Positions 63,591-64,000 of a stretch of DNA of 64,000 nucleotides are shown piece by piece (positions within the stretch are counted from its first letter, which is position 1; each line of letters starts with the position of its first letter). Location of the stretch: contig NZ_PJRP01000001.1 in assembly GCF_002858765.1 (NCBI RefSeq), positions 815,366-879,365 on the forward strand, given 5' to 3'. The notes beneath the pieces were generated by a model. The model made no database searches. It saw nothing but the letters and a program-made list of their open reading frames with translations, and was not told the origin of the DNA. A program made the translations under genes and the position numbers. This stretch comes from Cupriavidus pauculus. GTDB lineage: Bacteria > Pseudomonadota > Gammaproteobacteria > Burkholderiales > Burkholderiaceae.

Positions 63591-64000
63591 ATGCTCGAAC
63601 TCCAGGGCGCCATCTGGTTTCGCGCCGGCAAGCAGGATTGGGGCGGCCGCGACCGCATCGCGCTGCTGGCCGCCATCGGCGAACACGGCTCGATCACGGC
63701 CGCCGCGCGTGCCGTGGGCATCAGCTACAAGGGCGCATGGGATGCCATCGACGCCATGAACAACAGCGCCGGCGAGCCACTGGTGGTACGCGCCGCCGGC
63801 GGCAAGGGCGGAGGCGGCACACGGCTGACGGAACGGGCCGCACGCCTGATCGCGACCTACCGCGCCATGGAGGCCGAGCATGCCCGGTTCATCGCCCATC
63901 TGGAACGGGCCGGCGCGATGTCCGACGCCAACCCCGAGGATATCCACCTGATCCAACGCATGATGATCCAGACCAGTGCCCGCAACAAGCTGTTCGGCCG
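63591..64000 (+). CDS. modE: ModE-type molybdenum-responsive regulator, N-terminal part (truncated by window edge)
   Basis: The frame is open to the right edge. N-terminal winged helix of the ModE family (WGGRDRIALLAAIGEHGSITAAARAVGISYKGAWDAIDAMNN, then RAAGGKGGGGTRLTERAARLI), followed by the linker to the first molybdate-binding TOBE-like domain (HLIQRMMIQTSARNKLFG). Complete ModE has about 260-270 residues, so about half is outside. Its closeness (10 kb) to the molybdenum-dependent formate dehydrogenase operon is suggestive only. Confidence 0.9.
   Translation, partial: MLELQGAIWFRAGKQDWGGRDRIALLAAIGEHGSITAAARAVGISYKGAWDAIDAMNNSAGEPLVVRAAGGKGGGGTRLTERAARLIATYRAMEAEHARFIAHLERAGAMSDANPEDIHLIQRMMIQTSARNKLFG

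Overview
The window is GC-rich beta-proteobacterial chromosomal DNA, most probably Cupriavidus or a close relative in Burkholderiaceae. Supporting signs are the order exbB-exbD-lpxK-Trm112-like-kdsB-adk, the soluble formate dehydrogenase operon fdsGBAC(fdhD)D with its own regulator, a Bug-type solute-binding protein, an ExaC/AcoD-type aldehyde dehydrogenase beside an AcoR-like activator, and a DUF3141 protein with acetate kinase and phosphotransacetylase. I see no tRNA, rRNA, insertion sequence, prophage or CRISPR array.

Layout: 0-10 kb is housekeeping (end of an EnvZ-like kinase, plsY, ybaK, xerD, ogt, a Bug protein, an AEC transporter, queG, tsaE, an amidase). 10-15 kb has a bile-acid-type symporter with a divergent LysR regulator, a methyltransferase with a divergent XRE regulator, and a short-chain dehydrogenase under a perfect MerR/LiuR-like palindrome. 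14.9-19.4 kb is the minus-strand lipid A/energy-transduction cluster. A 1 kb non-coding stretch (19.4-20.4 kb) carries three copies of an approximately 87 bp unit built from DnaA-box-like 9-mers. xseA and sodB follow, then a DMT exporter with a LysR regulator.

24.6-32.4 kb is a compact redox/detoxification locus: a soluble histidine kinase with a flavodoxin-like protein, a GlxA-type regulator, an NmrA-like protein, an Ohr/OsmC protein, an AhpD-like protein, a cupin, an NDH-2-like oxidoreductase and a FixJ-type response regulator. Four promoters in it share a 22 bp element (CGATTGGTGC-N6-GGAAAC) placed a constant 66-67 bases before a -10 hexamer, which suggests one regulon. It ends next to a diguanylate cyclase gene broken by two stops and a frameshift.

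34-42 kb holds two sigma-54 systems. A hydroxybutyrate permease/dehydrogenase operon faces a PAS-containing activator, and an aldehyde dehydrogenase faces an AcoR-like activator. Each target has a -24/-12 promoter and an upstream inverted repeat. 42-46 kb carries a CorA/ZntB transporter, PPK2 and an M30-type lipoprotein protease. 46-53.5 kb is the regulator plus the fds operon. 53.5-64 kb has MgtC, a stand-alone GT51 transglycosylase, an SLC13 permease, a tyrosine phosphatase, pta-ackA, the DUF3141 protein, fabI, an RRM-like small protein and the start of a ModE regulator.

The strongest candidates for something not previously described are the DnaA-box repeat array and the 22 bp-element regulon. 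Both are read directly from the sequence; their functions are inferred.
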